Origin: SZUA-36 sp963749115
GTDB taxonomy: Bacteria > Pseudomonadota > Gammaproteobacteria > Xanthomonadales > SZUA-36
Length of the DNA stretch: 64,000 nucleotides
Reading direction: 5' to 3'
Assembly (NCBI GenBank): GCA_963749115.1
Contig: CAVVLP010000002.1
Span: 248,001 to 312,000, forward strand
The position numbers and the translations under genes are program-made. Below are positions 47,364-56,127 of this stretch, piece by piece (positions within the stretch are counted from its first letter, which is position 1; each line of letters starts with the position of its first letter). The notes under the pieces were generated by a model. It saw nothing but the letters and a program-made list of their open reading frames with translations. It did not search any database and was not told the origin of the DNA.

Positions 47364-49454
47364 CTATAGTTCACCCAGAGACCAATGTTGCGTCCCGCGG
47401 CATCGATCCCAGAGCGCGTGCTCACGGTAGGCCTTGTCCCCCAGGTTTTCCAGTCGCAGACCCAGTTGCAGCGAATCGGTTGCCTGCCAGTCCAGCAGAA
47501 TGTTCAACGTGCCCCATCCGGCCGTGCCCAGCGGATTGATACGCGGGTCTCCCACATCACGGGGGCTTAAACGGTCCTGCCTGCCGGCAAACATGACGTA
47601 GGGTTCAATACGCCAGTCTTCATTAAAGAAATACTCCACACCCAGCTGACCGTTGAGGGGTGGGATGCGGTCGGCAGGGAAGCTCATGTCATTGTCGTCG
47701 TTTTCTTCACCGTGCGTGTAATTGACAACTGCAAACAGACGCAGATCATCCTTCACGGCCCAGTAGAGACCCAGCCTCAAGACCATAAATTTTTACGTTG
47801 TTACGATTTTCGCTACGTACGATAAAGCGACCGTCTTCGGTTGTTTCACCGGTGAATACCGATGTGATCTTGTCGGAATAGTCGAGGTAAAAGGCAAATA
47901 CTTCAAACTCAAGGCTATCGGTCTCCGTTTTTATGACCCAGGTCGTAGCTCCAGACGGTTTCAGGATCGAGATCTGTGTTGGCAATATTAAAGCGATTGC
48001 CGGGGCGTGGGCCGAGCGCGGCCAGGTCAAATATATTGGGCGGGCGAAAACCGTGCCCGAGGTTGGCAACCAGTTTCAGGTCTGGATTCAACGCGTAGAC
48101 CGCGTGAATATCACCGGTCAGGTCGGAGGGTGTCAGCTTCACCATCGTCATAGTTTTCATTCGCCGGTAGGCGTGATGTCAAACCAGCTATAACGCAGGC
48201 CAGCGTTCAGATTGAATTTTTCCGTGTTCAGCCATTCACCCGAAAAGATAGACGGCTGCGCTGTCCATGCTCGATCCATCGGGAAAACGACTGCGTACTT
48301 CGGTTTTTGAATCCGAATCTTCAGCTTGTCTGAACCGCTTGCTGTCAACCTCGTCGGTGTAGTATTCCGCGCCCCAGACCAGCGAAATACCGGACGTCGA
48401 AATTTGAATTGACTTGAAGCGTCACACCATCCAGTGTGCTGCGGTTGTTTTCGGTGGCAATGACCGGGCTGGCATAATCCTGCGTCAGCCTGTCATCGGT
48501 GATGACCTGGCGGGCCAGGTGGGCTTCAAATTGATCAAACCAGTCACTCTGTCCATCGTAGCGAAACCGCGCGTGGATAAAACTACGCCGGTTCGGCTTG
48601 AACAGGTACTGTTCCGATGAGGGTTCGTCCTGTCCATAACCGGGCACCATTTCGTCGTAACGTGGCGTTGACGGTTGCTCCATCACCTGTGCGGCCAGCA
48701 TCAGGCTGGTGCGTTCACTGCTATCGACTACAAACTTCAGATCGGCGGCCTTGGACTTATAGGCAGACGGGATCAGTTTCTCACCACTGCCCGATTTTCT
48801 TGATGAGTGATCCTGGTATGTCGCCCCGCCGGTAAAGCCCCAACCCTGCTTGCCGCCCTGTGTGCGGGCATTAAGTACCCAACCATCGTCGACACTGTCA
48901 TAACTTCCGTAAAGTCTGCTCTCCTGTTGCCATTGTGATTCAGCATAACGGGGTTCAGGAGTCAGTATGTTCAATACGCCACCCATGGCGTCGGCGCCAT
49001 AGAGTGTGCCCTGTGAACCACGCACAACCTCCATACGCTCGGCCGCGTAGGAATCTACCAGCCCGAGGTATTGATTCGGGGCATTGCGAAAAAAGCATTG
49101 TTCAGACGCATGCCATCGACCAGGTGCAGTACCTGTGATCCCTTCAGGCCACGGATGATCGGGAATTCCCTGGCCGGGTGTGGTCTGCTGAAAAAATGCC
49201 CCGGGCTGACCACGCAGCATCTCGGCAATCACATCGGGCGCCAGCTCAAGTATTGCTTTTTCATCGATCGCCGTGACCGCCGCTGAAATATCAATATCCC
49301 GTTTATTGGTGCGTGTAGCAGTGACCTGCACATGTTCCAGCTTATCGGTCTCGTACAAATCATCGGAAGATTCATCGTCCGCCCTAAGCGGGCTTTGAAA
49401 TAGCAATAAGAGAAGGGGCAACACCAGTAGTCTCGCCCGAGAGAGATTGGTCAT
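47364..49454 (-). CDS. TonB-dependent outer membrane receptor, multiply frameshifted
   Basis: About 697-codon receptor. A signal peptide (MTNLSRARLLVLPLLLLLFQ) leads to a TonB-box-like segment (LEHVQVTATRTNKRD) and a plug domain with IAEMLRGQPGAFFQQTTPGQ, VDSYAAERMEVVRGSQGTLY and GADAMGGVLNILTPEP. The barrel follows (GLRYSWFDITPT, LVANLGHGFRPPNIFDLAAL, SLQLGLRLENLGDKAYREH). Two compensating shifts in the plug (near 49165 and 49095) and several in the barrel (48345, 48160, 48070-47915, 47780) break it. The family imports iron complexes, cobalamin or similar large ligands; the ligand is not identifiable. It diverges from the deoC gene at 49.6 kb. Confidence 0.82.
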
Positions 49455-49660
49455 TTAGCTTGGTCAGACTATGATTGGAAACAGCGCGTATTCTGCCATA
49501 AAAGTACTCGTGTCGGTATGGGTAAACTGGTAGGTCTTACAAAACAGGGTTTATACTAAGTAGTTCTGTGAGATTAGGCGGGAGCCTGCCAGTGACAAAT
49601 GTATCAACCATCAGGCAAGCGACAGGTACCAAAGACCGCGGTCTGGAGCGAAACCCGGGT

Positions 49661-50590
49661 ATGAAATATACGCCGGAACTGTTCAACAGCCTGCGTATCA
49701 ACCGCAGTGCCGTGGAGCGCCGTGCCTCGACTATAGCCAGGCGCCGTTCGGTCAAAAAAGACCACCAGACAGCCTGGTTACTGAAGGTCATCACCTGTAT
49801 GGATCTGACCACACTCGCCGGTGATGACACACCGGGCAAGGTCAAACGTTTGTGCCAGAAAGCACGCCAACCCTTACGCAAGGATATCATCAAGGGTCTG
49901 GGTCTGGAGGATATGAAAATTCACACGGGTGCCGTGTGTGTCTATCACAACCTGATTGAAACGGCAGTTAAGGAACTGGAAGGCACGGGTATTCCGGTTG
50001 CAGCAGTATCCACGGGTTTCCCCGCCGGCCAGATTCCCCTGTCGCTGAAACTGGCACAGGTACGGGCCTCGGTGGAAGCAGGTGCATCTGAAATCGATAT
50101 TGTCATCTCCCATTCCATGGTGCTGACCGGTGACTGGAAAGGGCTTTACGACGAGGTAAAGGCCTACCGCGAAGCCTGTGGCGACGCGCATATCAAGACC
50201 ATCCTCGCGACCGGTGAACTGGCAACCCTGACCAACGTCGCCAAGGCCAGCTGGGTTTGCATGATGGCTGGCGCCGATTTTATTAAAACCAGTACCGGCA
50301 AGGAGAGCGTAAATGCCACCTTGCCTTTCAGCCTGGTAATGGTGCGCGCGATCCGTGAGTACCACCGTATAACCGGTTACCGGGTGGGTTACAAACCTGC
50401 CGGTGGTATCAGTAAAGCCAAGGATGCCATTGCCTACCTGATCCTGATCAAGGAGGAGTTGGGTAATGACTGGCTGGATCCGCAGTTATTCCGGTTTGGT
50501 GCCAGTAGTCTGTTGGGCGATGTAGAGCGTCAACTCGAGCATCGTTTGACAGGCAGTTATTCGGCCCAACACCGTCACCCCATGAGTTGA
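49661..50590 (+). CDS. deoC: Deoxyribose-phosphate aldolase (DeoC), stand-alone
   Basis: 309-aa class I aldolase that cleaves 2-deoxyribose-5-phosphate into glyceraldehyde-3-phosphate and acetaldehyde. The Schiff-base lysine is in ADFIKTSTGKESVNATLPF (about 203-221); GYRVGYKPAGGISKAKDAIA (about 244-263) is the second phosphate/lysine motif and SEIDIVISHSMVLTGDW the central one. The N-terminus INRSAVERRASTIARRRSVK and its length match the longer DeoC subgroup. I start at the ATG at 49661 (GGAG about 10 nt upstream); the frame is open to a GTG at 49568. It is followed 18 bp later by an ALDH16-type dehydrogenase and is unlike the DeoC domain of the fusion at 53.5 kb. Confidence 0.9.
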   Translation: MKYTPELFNSLRINRSAVERRASTIARRRSVKKDHQTAWLLKVITCMDLTTLAGDDTPGKVKRLCQKARQPLRKDIIKGLGLEDMKIHTGAVCVYHNLIETAVKELEGTGIPVAAVSTGFPAGQIPLSLKLAQVRASVEAGASEIDIVISHSMVLTGDWKGLYDEVKAYREACGDAHIKTILATGELATLTNVAKASWVCMMAGADFIKTSTGKESVNATLPFSLVMVRAIREYHRITGYRVGYKPAGGISKAKDAIAYLILIKEELGNDWLDPQLFRFGASSLLGDVERQLEHRLTGSYSAQHRHPMS

Positions 50591-50608
50591 CAAGGTAGCG
50601 AATTCGAA

Positions 50609-52999
50609 ATGAGCATAAAGGAAATTTTCATCCGTATGGAATATGGCCAGGCGCCTGAAGACAGGGAAATGGCGGAGCTATGGTATGGCGGGCATCACAA
50701 TACACTGCTGCATTACATTAACGGTGAGTGGCAGGAGCCTTCCAGTGGTGAATATTTTGAAACCAGCAACCCCGCCTGTAATGAAGTGCTGGCAAAAGTG
50801 GCGGATGGTAATGCGGAAGACACCGACAGGGCGGTGGCCGCCGCAGCTGCCGCAGCACCTGCATGGGCGGCCCTCGGTGGGCACGAACGTGCCAGATATC
50901 TTTATGCCATTGCACGCCAGGTGCAGAAACACAGCCGTTTGTTGGCAGTGCTGGAAAGCCTGGATAATGGTAAGCCGATCCGTGAGTCACGCGATATCGA
51001 CATTCCTTTGGTGGCACGGCATTTCTACTATCACGCAGGCTGGGCGCAGGTGATGAAACGTGAAATGCCCGGTTTTGAACCACTGGGTGTGGTCGGTCAG
51101 ATCATTCCATGGAATTTCCCCTTGCTGATGGCAGCATGGAAAGTCGCACCAGCGCTGGCGATGGGTAATACCGTGGTCCTGAAACCGGCTGAATTTACGT
51201 CATCGACCGCAGCGCTGCTTGCACAAATCTGTGATGAGGTCGGTCTGCCGGACGGCGTATTCAACCTGTTGTTGGGTGACGGCAAGGCAGGCGCGGCCCT
51301 GGTTGAACATAAGGATGTCAAAAAAATTGCCTTTACCGGTTCCACCGAAGTTGGCCGGATATTGCGCAAAGCCACCGCCGGTACCGGTAAAAAGCTGACA
51401 CTGGAACTGGGTGGAAAATCGCCGTTTATCGTCTACGAAGATGCCGATCTCGATAGTGTGGTCGAAGGCGTGGTTGATGCAATCTGGTTCAACCAGGGCC
51501 AGGTTTGTTGTGCCGGTTCACGTCTGCTGGTGCAGGAGTCTATAGCTGAAACCCTGCTTGCAAAAGTCAGGCTGCGTATGTCCAAACTGGTCATCGGGGA
51601 CCCACTCGATAAAAGTATAGATATCGGTGCCATTATTGATCCGGTACAACTGCAAACAATTACCGACCTGGTCAAGCTGGGTGCTGAAGAAGGCGGCAAG
51701 GTCTGGCAGGCTGATACTGACTTGCCTGAAGGTGGTTGTTTTTATCCACCAACGCTGATCACCGATGTGCAGCCTTCATCAACGCTGGCACAGGAAGAGA
51801 TTTTCGGGCCGGTACTGGTGTCGATGACTTTCAGGACACCTGATGAAGCGATACAACTTGCCAATAATAGCCGCTATGGTCTGGCGGCCAGCGTCTGGAC
51901 TGAGAACATCAACCTCGCCCTGGATGTCGCTCCCAAAATCAAGGCCGGATCGGTATGGATCAATTGCACCAATGTGTTTGATGCTGCGGCTGGTTTTGGT
52001 GGTTACCGGGAATCCGGTTTTGGCCGTGAGGGCGGCAAAGAGGGCTTGTACGAGTACACCCGGGAGGCGTGGGAATCCAAGCTGCATGATGAACCGGTTT
52101 ACCCCTTGGTGAAAGTATCATCTACAAAGCCTGTCAATTCCGAAAATGTCGTGAAGCTTGACCGTACAGCCAAGCTTTATATCGGCGGTAAACAGGTCCG
52201 CCCCGATGGTGGTTTCAGTATCATGGCCCACGATGCATCGGGTCACGCAGTTGCGGAATTTCCACGCGGTGCACGTAAGGATATCCGGGATGCGGTTGAA
52301 GCGGCCCGCAAGGCAGAGGGATGGACCCATAGCACGGCACATGGCCGCGCACAGGTGCTTTATTATATTGCTGAGAACCTGTCTGCGCGTGGTCAGGAGT
52401 TCAGCCGTCGGATTGCGCAATTGAGTGGTAAGGATGAAGCGGCTGCGACTGCCGAACTGGAGTTATGCATCGACCGAATTTTCACCTATGCCGCGATGAC
52501 CGACAAATACGACAGCGCCGTGCACTCGACACCGTTCCGTATGGTCACATTGGCCATGAAAGAGGCGTTGGGAGTCATCGCCATCGTCGCGCCGGAGGAA
52601 GCCGGTTTTATCGGTCTGATTTCAACCGTTTTACCCGCCATTGCCATGGGCAACCGGGTGGTGCTGGTTCCTTCACAACAGTACGCGTTGCTGGCGACGG
52701 ATTTCTACCAGGTGCTGGATACCTCGGATTTACCGGGTGGTACGGTTAATATTGTCACCGGAGATCAACAGGTGCTCACCCAGGAACTGGCCAAACACTA
52801 TGACATCGAAGGTCTTTGGTACTGGGGTACAAAAGAGGGTAGTCAGCTCGTTGAATCGGAAGCCGCAGCCACCATGAAGCGCACCTGGGTTAACCATGGC
52901 CGTTACCACGACTGGGAAGACCCGCAACAGGGCGAAGGTGAAGTATTCCTGCGCAAGGCGACTGAAATCAAGAACATCTGGATACCTTACGGAGAATAG
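50609..52999 (+). CDS. ALDH16-type double-domain aldehyde dehydrogenase
   Basis: 796-aa protein with two aldehyde dehydrogenase units. The first (about 25-495) is complete: VVGQIIPWNFPLLMAAWKVA, the general-base Glu in TLELGGKSPFIV (about 266) and the nucleophilic Cys in FNQGQVCCAGSRLL (about 299). The second (about 515-796) has the cofactor-binding fold only (KEALGVIAIVAPEEAGFIGL, VLPAIAMGNRVVLVPS) and stops before a catalytic Cys region, so it looks like a structural pseudo-domain. That layout is characteristic of the ALDH16 family. Its likely substrate here is acetaldehyde from the adjacent DeoC, oxidised to acetate. It carries no CoA-acylating signature, in contrast to the enzyme at 56.1 kb. 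Confidence 0.87.
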   Translation: MSIKEIFIRMEYGQAPEDREMAELWYGGHHNTLLHYINGEWQEPSSGEYFETSNPACNEVLAKVADGNAEDTDRAVAAAAAAAPAWAALGGHERARYLYAIARQVQKHSRLLAVLESLDNGKPIRESRDIDIPLVARHFYYHAGWAQVMKREMPGFEPLGVVGQIIPWNFPLLMAAWKVAPALAMGNTVVLKPAEFTSSTAALLAQICDEVGLPDGVFNLLLGDGKAGAALVEHKDVKKIAFTGSTEVGRILRKATAGTGKKLTLELGGKSPFIVYEDADLDSVVEGVVDAIWFNQGQVCCAGSRLLVQESIAETLLAKVRLRMSKLVIGDPLDKSIDIGAIIDPVQLQTITDLVKLGAEEGGKVWQADTDLPEGGCFYPPTLITDVQPSSTLAQEEIFGPVLVSMTFRTPDEAIQLANNSRYGLAASVWTENINLALDVAPKIKAGSVWINCTNVFDAAAGFGGYRESGFGREGGKEGLYEYTREAWESKLHDEPVYPLVKVSSTKPVNSENVVKLDRTAKLYIGGKQVRPDGGFSIMAHDASGHAVAEFPRGARKDIRDAVEAARKAEGWTHSTAHGRAQVLYYIAENLSARGQEFSRRIAQLSGKDEAAATAELELCIDRIFTYAAMTDKYDSAVHSTPFRMVTLAMKEALGVIAIVAPEEAGFIGLISTVLPAIAMGNRVVLVPSQQYALLATDFYQVLDTSDLPGGTVNIVTGDQQVLTQELAKHYDIEGLWYWGTKEGSQLVESEAAATMKRTWVNHGRYHDWEDPQQGEGEVFLRKATEIKNIWIPYGE

Positions 53000-53109
53000 C
53001 GGGTAGGGTACTGTTGTTTTCGAGATTGATGCTCGAAAGCTTCAAAGCATGAAACGGGCTGGTTCTCGCCCTAAACTTCACTAAATAAAGTCAATTACAC
53101 CTGAAATAC

Positions 53110-53139
53110 TTGACACATACTTGCTTTATGCATGATACT
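53110..53139 (+). promoter_or_regulatory. Promoter of the microcompartment operon
   Basis: A perfect TTGACA at 53110-53115 and a GATACT -10 box at 53134-53139 (18-bp spacing, or TGATAC with 17 bp). Transcription would start near 53146 and the regulator's ATG at 53164 follows closely. The gap after the ALDH16 stop (52999) makes this the natural start of a separate transcript covering 53164-58799. Confidence 0.65.
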
Positions 53140-53163
53140 TTGCAAAATAGAGTTAAATATGCG

Positions 53164-53511
53164 ATGAAATATCACTTTGACAAAATGATCAGCGCACCGT
53201 GTCGACTAGGCATCCTCGCCACGCTCGTGCCGGGCGATTCAGTTTCATTTAGTGAGTTAAAGTCCGCAACCAGCTTGTCTGATGGTAACCTGCACGCGCA
53301 AACGCGCAAGTTGGACGAAGTTGGTTACATAGAAATTAGTAAAACCAAGAAAGGAAAGCGATCCGTTACCGAGTTTTGTATCACTGGACTTGGACGTGAA
53401 CGTCTTCAACTACATATTATGAAGTTACAGAAAATTCTTGACGCAGATACAGGCACCAAGCGGCCTGTGCAGCGTACCAGGCGACCAGATGACTCGGCGG
53501 TTTGGACATGA
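53164..53511 (+). CDS. Winged-helix transcriptional regulator of the BMC operon
   Basis: 115-aa DNA-binding protein. It starts MKYHFDKMISAPCRLGILAT, and SFSELKSATSLSDGNLHAQT is the helix-turn-helix with wing VGYIEISKTKKGKRSVTEF. This is the pattern of small MarR-like HTH_34 regulators. An upstream in-frame start (53110 or 53128) would overlap the promoter, so I use the ATG at 53164. Its stop overlaps the start of the RpiB-DeoC gene (ATGA at 53508-53511), so it is coupled to the shell operon and probably autoregulates it. The inducer is unknown; no ligand domain is visible. Confidence 0.82.
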   Translation: MKYHFDKMISAPCRLGILATLVPGDSVSFSELKSATSLSDGNLHAQTRKLDEVGYIEISKTKKGKRSVTEFCITGLGRERLQLHIMKLQKILDADTGTKRPVQRTRRPDDSAVWT

Positions 53512-54821
53512 CACACTCAAAAAGAATAGCGATTGGCGCCGATCACGGCGGTTTTGACCTGAAATCCGTGTTGGTGGCCCATTTGCGCAAGGGCGGACAC
53601 CAGGTTGAAGACCTTGGTACTTCATCCCGTGAAGCAGTGGACTATCCGGTTTTTGCCCGCGCGGTAGCAGAATCCGTGTCGCAGGGTAGGGCGGATGCCG
53701 GAATCATAATTGATGGCGCTGGTATCGGTTCCTGCATGGTCGCAAACAAGGTACCGGGTGTACGTGCAGCCGTTGCAAACAACCTGTTGACCGCCCGCCA
53801 TAGCCGCGAGCACAACGATGCCAACGTATTAACCCTGGGCGCAGGCCAGGTCGGAACCGGATTGGCAGAGCAGTTGGTTGACACCTGGCTGACGACTGAA
53901 TGTACAGAGTCACGGCATTTAAACCGTGTTGCAATGTTCAGCCAGAAGGATGCTGATCTGAGCCTTTCCGATCAGGATCTTGAACGTGTCGTAAACAGAC
54001 TGCACCAAATTATTGGTCCGATGGCGGCAACGGAACCCAGCGGTGAGGCCGTTGGCGACAATCCTGATGCTGCGCGTGAGTTTGTAAGGCTGGGTGCTAC
54101 CGGTTTGACCAGCGTTGCCCCGGCAGAGCGGCCTGGAAACATACCCGGCGACCTGGCACGTTACATAGATCACACCATACTCAAACCCAATGCGACCGAG
54201 GAGCAAATACGCAATCTCTGTGCAGAGGCCCTTGAATTCAATTTTCGTTCGGTGTGTGTCAATCCAACCTGGGTGTCATTGGCGGCAAGTCTGCTGCGTG
54301 GCAGCGAGGTGCTTACATGCACGGTCGTGGGGTTCCCACTGGGAGCCAACGAACCTGAGATCAAGGCCATGGAGGCCCGGCGCGCCATTCGCAACGGTGC
54401 ACGCGAAATCGACATGGTAATCAACGTGGGTGCGCTTAAAAGCGGCAACGATGAGCTCGTACTTCGTGATATAAAGTCCGTTGTCGAAGAATGTGTCGAT
54501 GGTAGTGCAAAGTGTAAGGTAATTCTTGAAACCGCACTTTTGACAGATGAAGAAAAGCGGCTCGCATCGGAACTCGCGAAAAAAGCCCGCGCCAATTTCG
54601 TCAAGACATCTACTGGTTTCTCGACCGGTGGGGCTACTGCAGCCGATGTGGCACTCATGGCGTCAGTCGTGCGCGGTGCCGGTATGGAGGTCAAGGCTTC
54701 CGGCGGTATCGGTTCCTATGAAGATGCCAAGGCCATGATTGAGGCAGGTGCCACCCGCCTGGGTGCGAGTGCCAGTATTGGCATCGTACGAGAAGCAAAA
54801 TTAACAAGCGTTAGTGCTTGA
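53508..54821 (+). CDS. RpiB-like isomerase / deoxyribose-phosphate aldolase fusion enzyme
   Basis: 437-aa two-enzyme fusion. Residues 1-145 are RpiB-like: IGADHGGFDLKSVLVAHLRK, DYPVFARAVAESVSQG, VANKVPGVRAAVANNL and SREHNDANVLTLGAG. The catalytic Cys of E. coli RpiB (ICGTG) is replaced by Asp in IIIDGAGIGSCM. A linker (about 146-218) includes the amphipathic helix LSDQDLERVVNRLHQIIG, a candidate encapsulation peptide. Residues 219-437 are DeoC: YIDHTILKPNATEEQI, VVGFPLGANEPEIKAMEA, EIDMVINVGALKSGN, the Schiff-base Lys in NFVKTSTGFSTGGAT and VKASGGIGSYEDA. It is predicted core cargo of the microcompartment, feeding acetaldehyde to the acylating dehydrogenase. GGAG-type site and BMC-T gene follow closely. 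Confidence 0.88.
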   Translation: MTHSKRIAIGADHGGFDLKSVLVAHLRKGGHQVEDLGTSSREAVDYPVFARAVAESVSQGRADAGIIIDGAGIGSCMVANKVPGVRAAVANNLLTARHSREHNDANVLTLGAGQVGTGLAEQLVDTWLTTECTESRHLNRVAMFSQKDADLSLSDQDLERVVNRLHQIIGPMAATEPSGEAVGDNPDAAREFVRLGATGLTSVAPAERPGNIPGDLARYIDHTILKPNATEEQIRNLCAEALEFNFRSVCVNPTWVSLAASLLRGSEVLTCTVVGFPLGANEPEIKAMEARRAIRNGAREIDMVINVGALKSGNDELVLRDIKSVVEECVDGSAKCKVILETALLTDEEKRLASELAKKARANFVKTSTGFSTGGATAADVALMASVVRGAGMEVKASGGIGSYEDAKAMIEAGATRLGASASIGIVREAKLTSVSA

Positions 54822-54834
54822 GGAGTATTACAAA

Positions 54835-55458
54835 ATGGTCGATTTGAGAGCTTTCGTTTTTCTTGACTCATTACAGCCGCAATTCGCCTCTTTCCAGGCG
54901 ACAATTTCCAAGGGTTACCTGCCCAAAGTGGGCCAGGCAAGCCTGTTTGTGGAAATCGCTCCTGGAATGGCGATTAACGAGATTCTTGACGTCGCACTCA
55001 AGTCAACGGACGTAACGGCGGGTATGCAGATCGTAGAGCGGCATTACGGCATGCTCGAGTTGCATTCTGAAAGCCAGGCCGATGTCCGGCAGGCCGGACA
55101 GGCGATTCTCGATTACCTCGGGTTGGAGGAAAAAGACCGCCATAAGCCACGGGTAGTGGCCAACCAGGTGGTTCGTCACCTCGAAGATACACAAACCATG
55201 CTGATCAACCGTTTTCGCCATGGGAATATGATCCTTGCCGGCCAGACGTTGTTTGTATTGGAAGTCGAACCAGCGGCCTATGCCGCACTGGCGGCCAATG
55301 AGGCCGAAAAGGCGGCGGACATCAATATTCTCGAAGTACGCGCCGTTGGCAGTTTCGGTCGTGTTTATATTGGTGGTGAGGAGCAGGACGTGGTGGTTGC
55401 CCAGGAAGCGGCAACGCAGGCCATCAAGGCGGTAACCGGAAAGAAAACAAAGAAATAG
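54835..55458 (+). CDS. BMC-T shell protein (Haliangium T2/T3-like, probably stacked trimer)
   Basis: 207-aa tandem BMC-domain shell protein. The first domain begins MVDLRAFVFLDSLQPQFASF and contains SLFVEIAPGMAINEILDVAL and MQIVERHYGMLELHS. The second begins VVANQVVRHLEDTQTMLINR and includes RHGNMILAGQTLFVLEVEPA, YAALAANEAEKAADINILEV and FGRVYIGGEEQDV. This closely recalls the Haliangium ochraceum BMC-T proteins that stack as dimers of trimers with a gated central pore. GGAG at 54822-54825 supports the ATG at 54835. It lies 13 bp after the fusion enzyme. Its large pore would pass cofactors or sugar phosphates; that is family-based inference. Confidence 0.88.
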   Translation: MVDLRAFVFLDSLQPQFASFQATISKGYLPKVGQASLFVEIAPGMAINEILDVALKSTDVTAGMQIVERHYGMLELHSESQADVRQAGQAILDYLGLEEKDRHKPRVVANQVVRHLEDTQTMLINRFRHGNMILAGQTLFVLEVEPAAYAALAANEAEKAADINILEVRAVGSFGRVYIGGEEQDVVVAQEAATQAIKAVTGKKTKK

Positions 55459-55505
55459 TCTATTAGAACCCGGGCTTGAAGGCCCGATTAACAAGGAGCA
55501 AGTCA

Positions 55506-55802
55506 ATGTCTGATGCATTAGGAATGATTGAATGCCGGAGTTTTCCGGCCATGGTGGAAGCGGCCGATGCAATGGTCAAAGCAGCCAAGGTCGAACTCGT
55601 TAGTTACGAAAAAACAGGCGGCGGTTATATAACCGCGGTGGTGCGGGGTGACGTGGCAGCCGTAAGGGCAGCCTGTGACGCCGGACGAACCGCGGGCGCC
55701 CGTGTCGCTGATGTCGTTGCCGTACATGTGATCGCGCGTCCTCATAACGGCGTCGATATGACGATCCCTTTGGGCCGCGGCCCGGAAACTTCGCAGAAAT
55801 AG
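55506..55802 (+). CDS. BMC-H hexameric shell protein
   Basis: 98-aa single-domain BMC protein, the main facet tile. The Pfam BMC core is plain: ALGMIECRSFPAMVEAADAM, VKAAKVELVSYEKTGGGYIT and AVVRGDVAAVRAACDAGRTA. The pore loop reads TGGGY, so the central pore is lined by glycine. The short C-terminus VDMTIPLGRGPETSQK is of typical form. AGGAG precedes the ATG at 55506. It is the only BMC-H gene in the operon, so facets must be built from one hexamer plus the two BMC-T types. Confidence 0.95.
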   Translation: MSDALGMIECRSFPAMVEAADAMVKAAKVELVSYEKTGGGYITAVVRGDVAAVRAACDAGRTAGARVADVVAVHVIARPHNGVDMTIPLGRGPETSQK

Positions 55803-55824
55803 TGTCTGCAGGAAGGATGCTGCC

Positions 55825-56127
55825 ATGAAACTCGCGAAAGTGCTCGGCTCTGTCGTTGCTACTGAAAAAGACACCAAGCTGGTTGGCTTGAGGTTCCTGA
55901 TGTTAGGCCTTTGGGGTCATGACAACAAACCTGCAGGTGGTTCAGTGGTGGCGGTGGACGCCGTTGGTGCAGGGGTTGGTGAGATGGTTCTTTTCGCAAG
56001 CGGTTCCTCAGCCCGCCAAACCGAGCGTACCGACCAGAAACCGGTCGATGCCGTCGTAATGGCTATCGTGGACAGCTGGGAAATTGAAGGCGAGGAGAAA
56101 TACCGCAAGGGAGAGACTGACGCATGA
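55825..56127 (+). CDS. BMC-P pentameric vertex protein (EutN/CcmL family), copy 1
   Basis: 100-aa vertex protein. It starts MKLAKVLGSVVATEKDTKLV and has the family core GLRFLMLGLWGHD, GGSVVAVDAVGAGVGEMVLF and ASGSSARQTERTDQKPVDAV. Pentamers close the twelve corners of the shell. The gene overlaps the aldehyde dehydrogenase start by 4 bp. It is the longest of three BMC-P genes here and the one with the most typical GxGxGExV motif. Confidence 0.93.
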   Translation: MKLAKVLGSVVATEKDTKLVGLRFLMLGLWGHDNKPAGGSVVAVDAVGAGVGEMVLFASGSSARQTERTDQKPVDAVVMAIVDSWEIEGEEKYRKGETDA

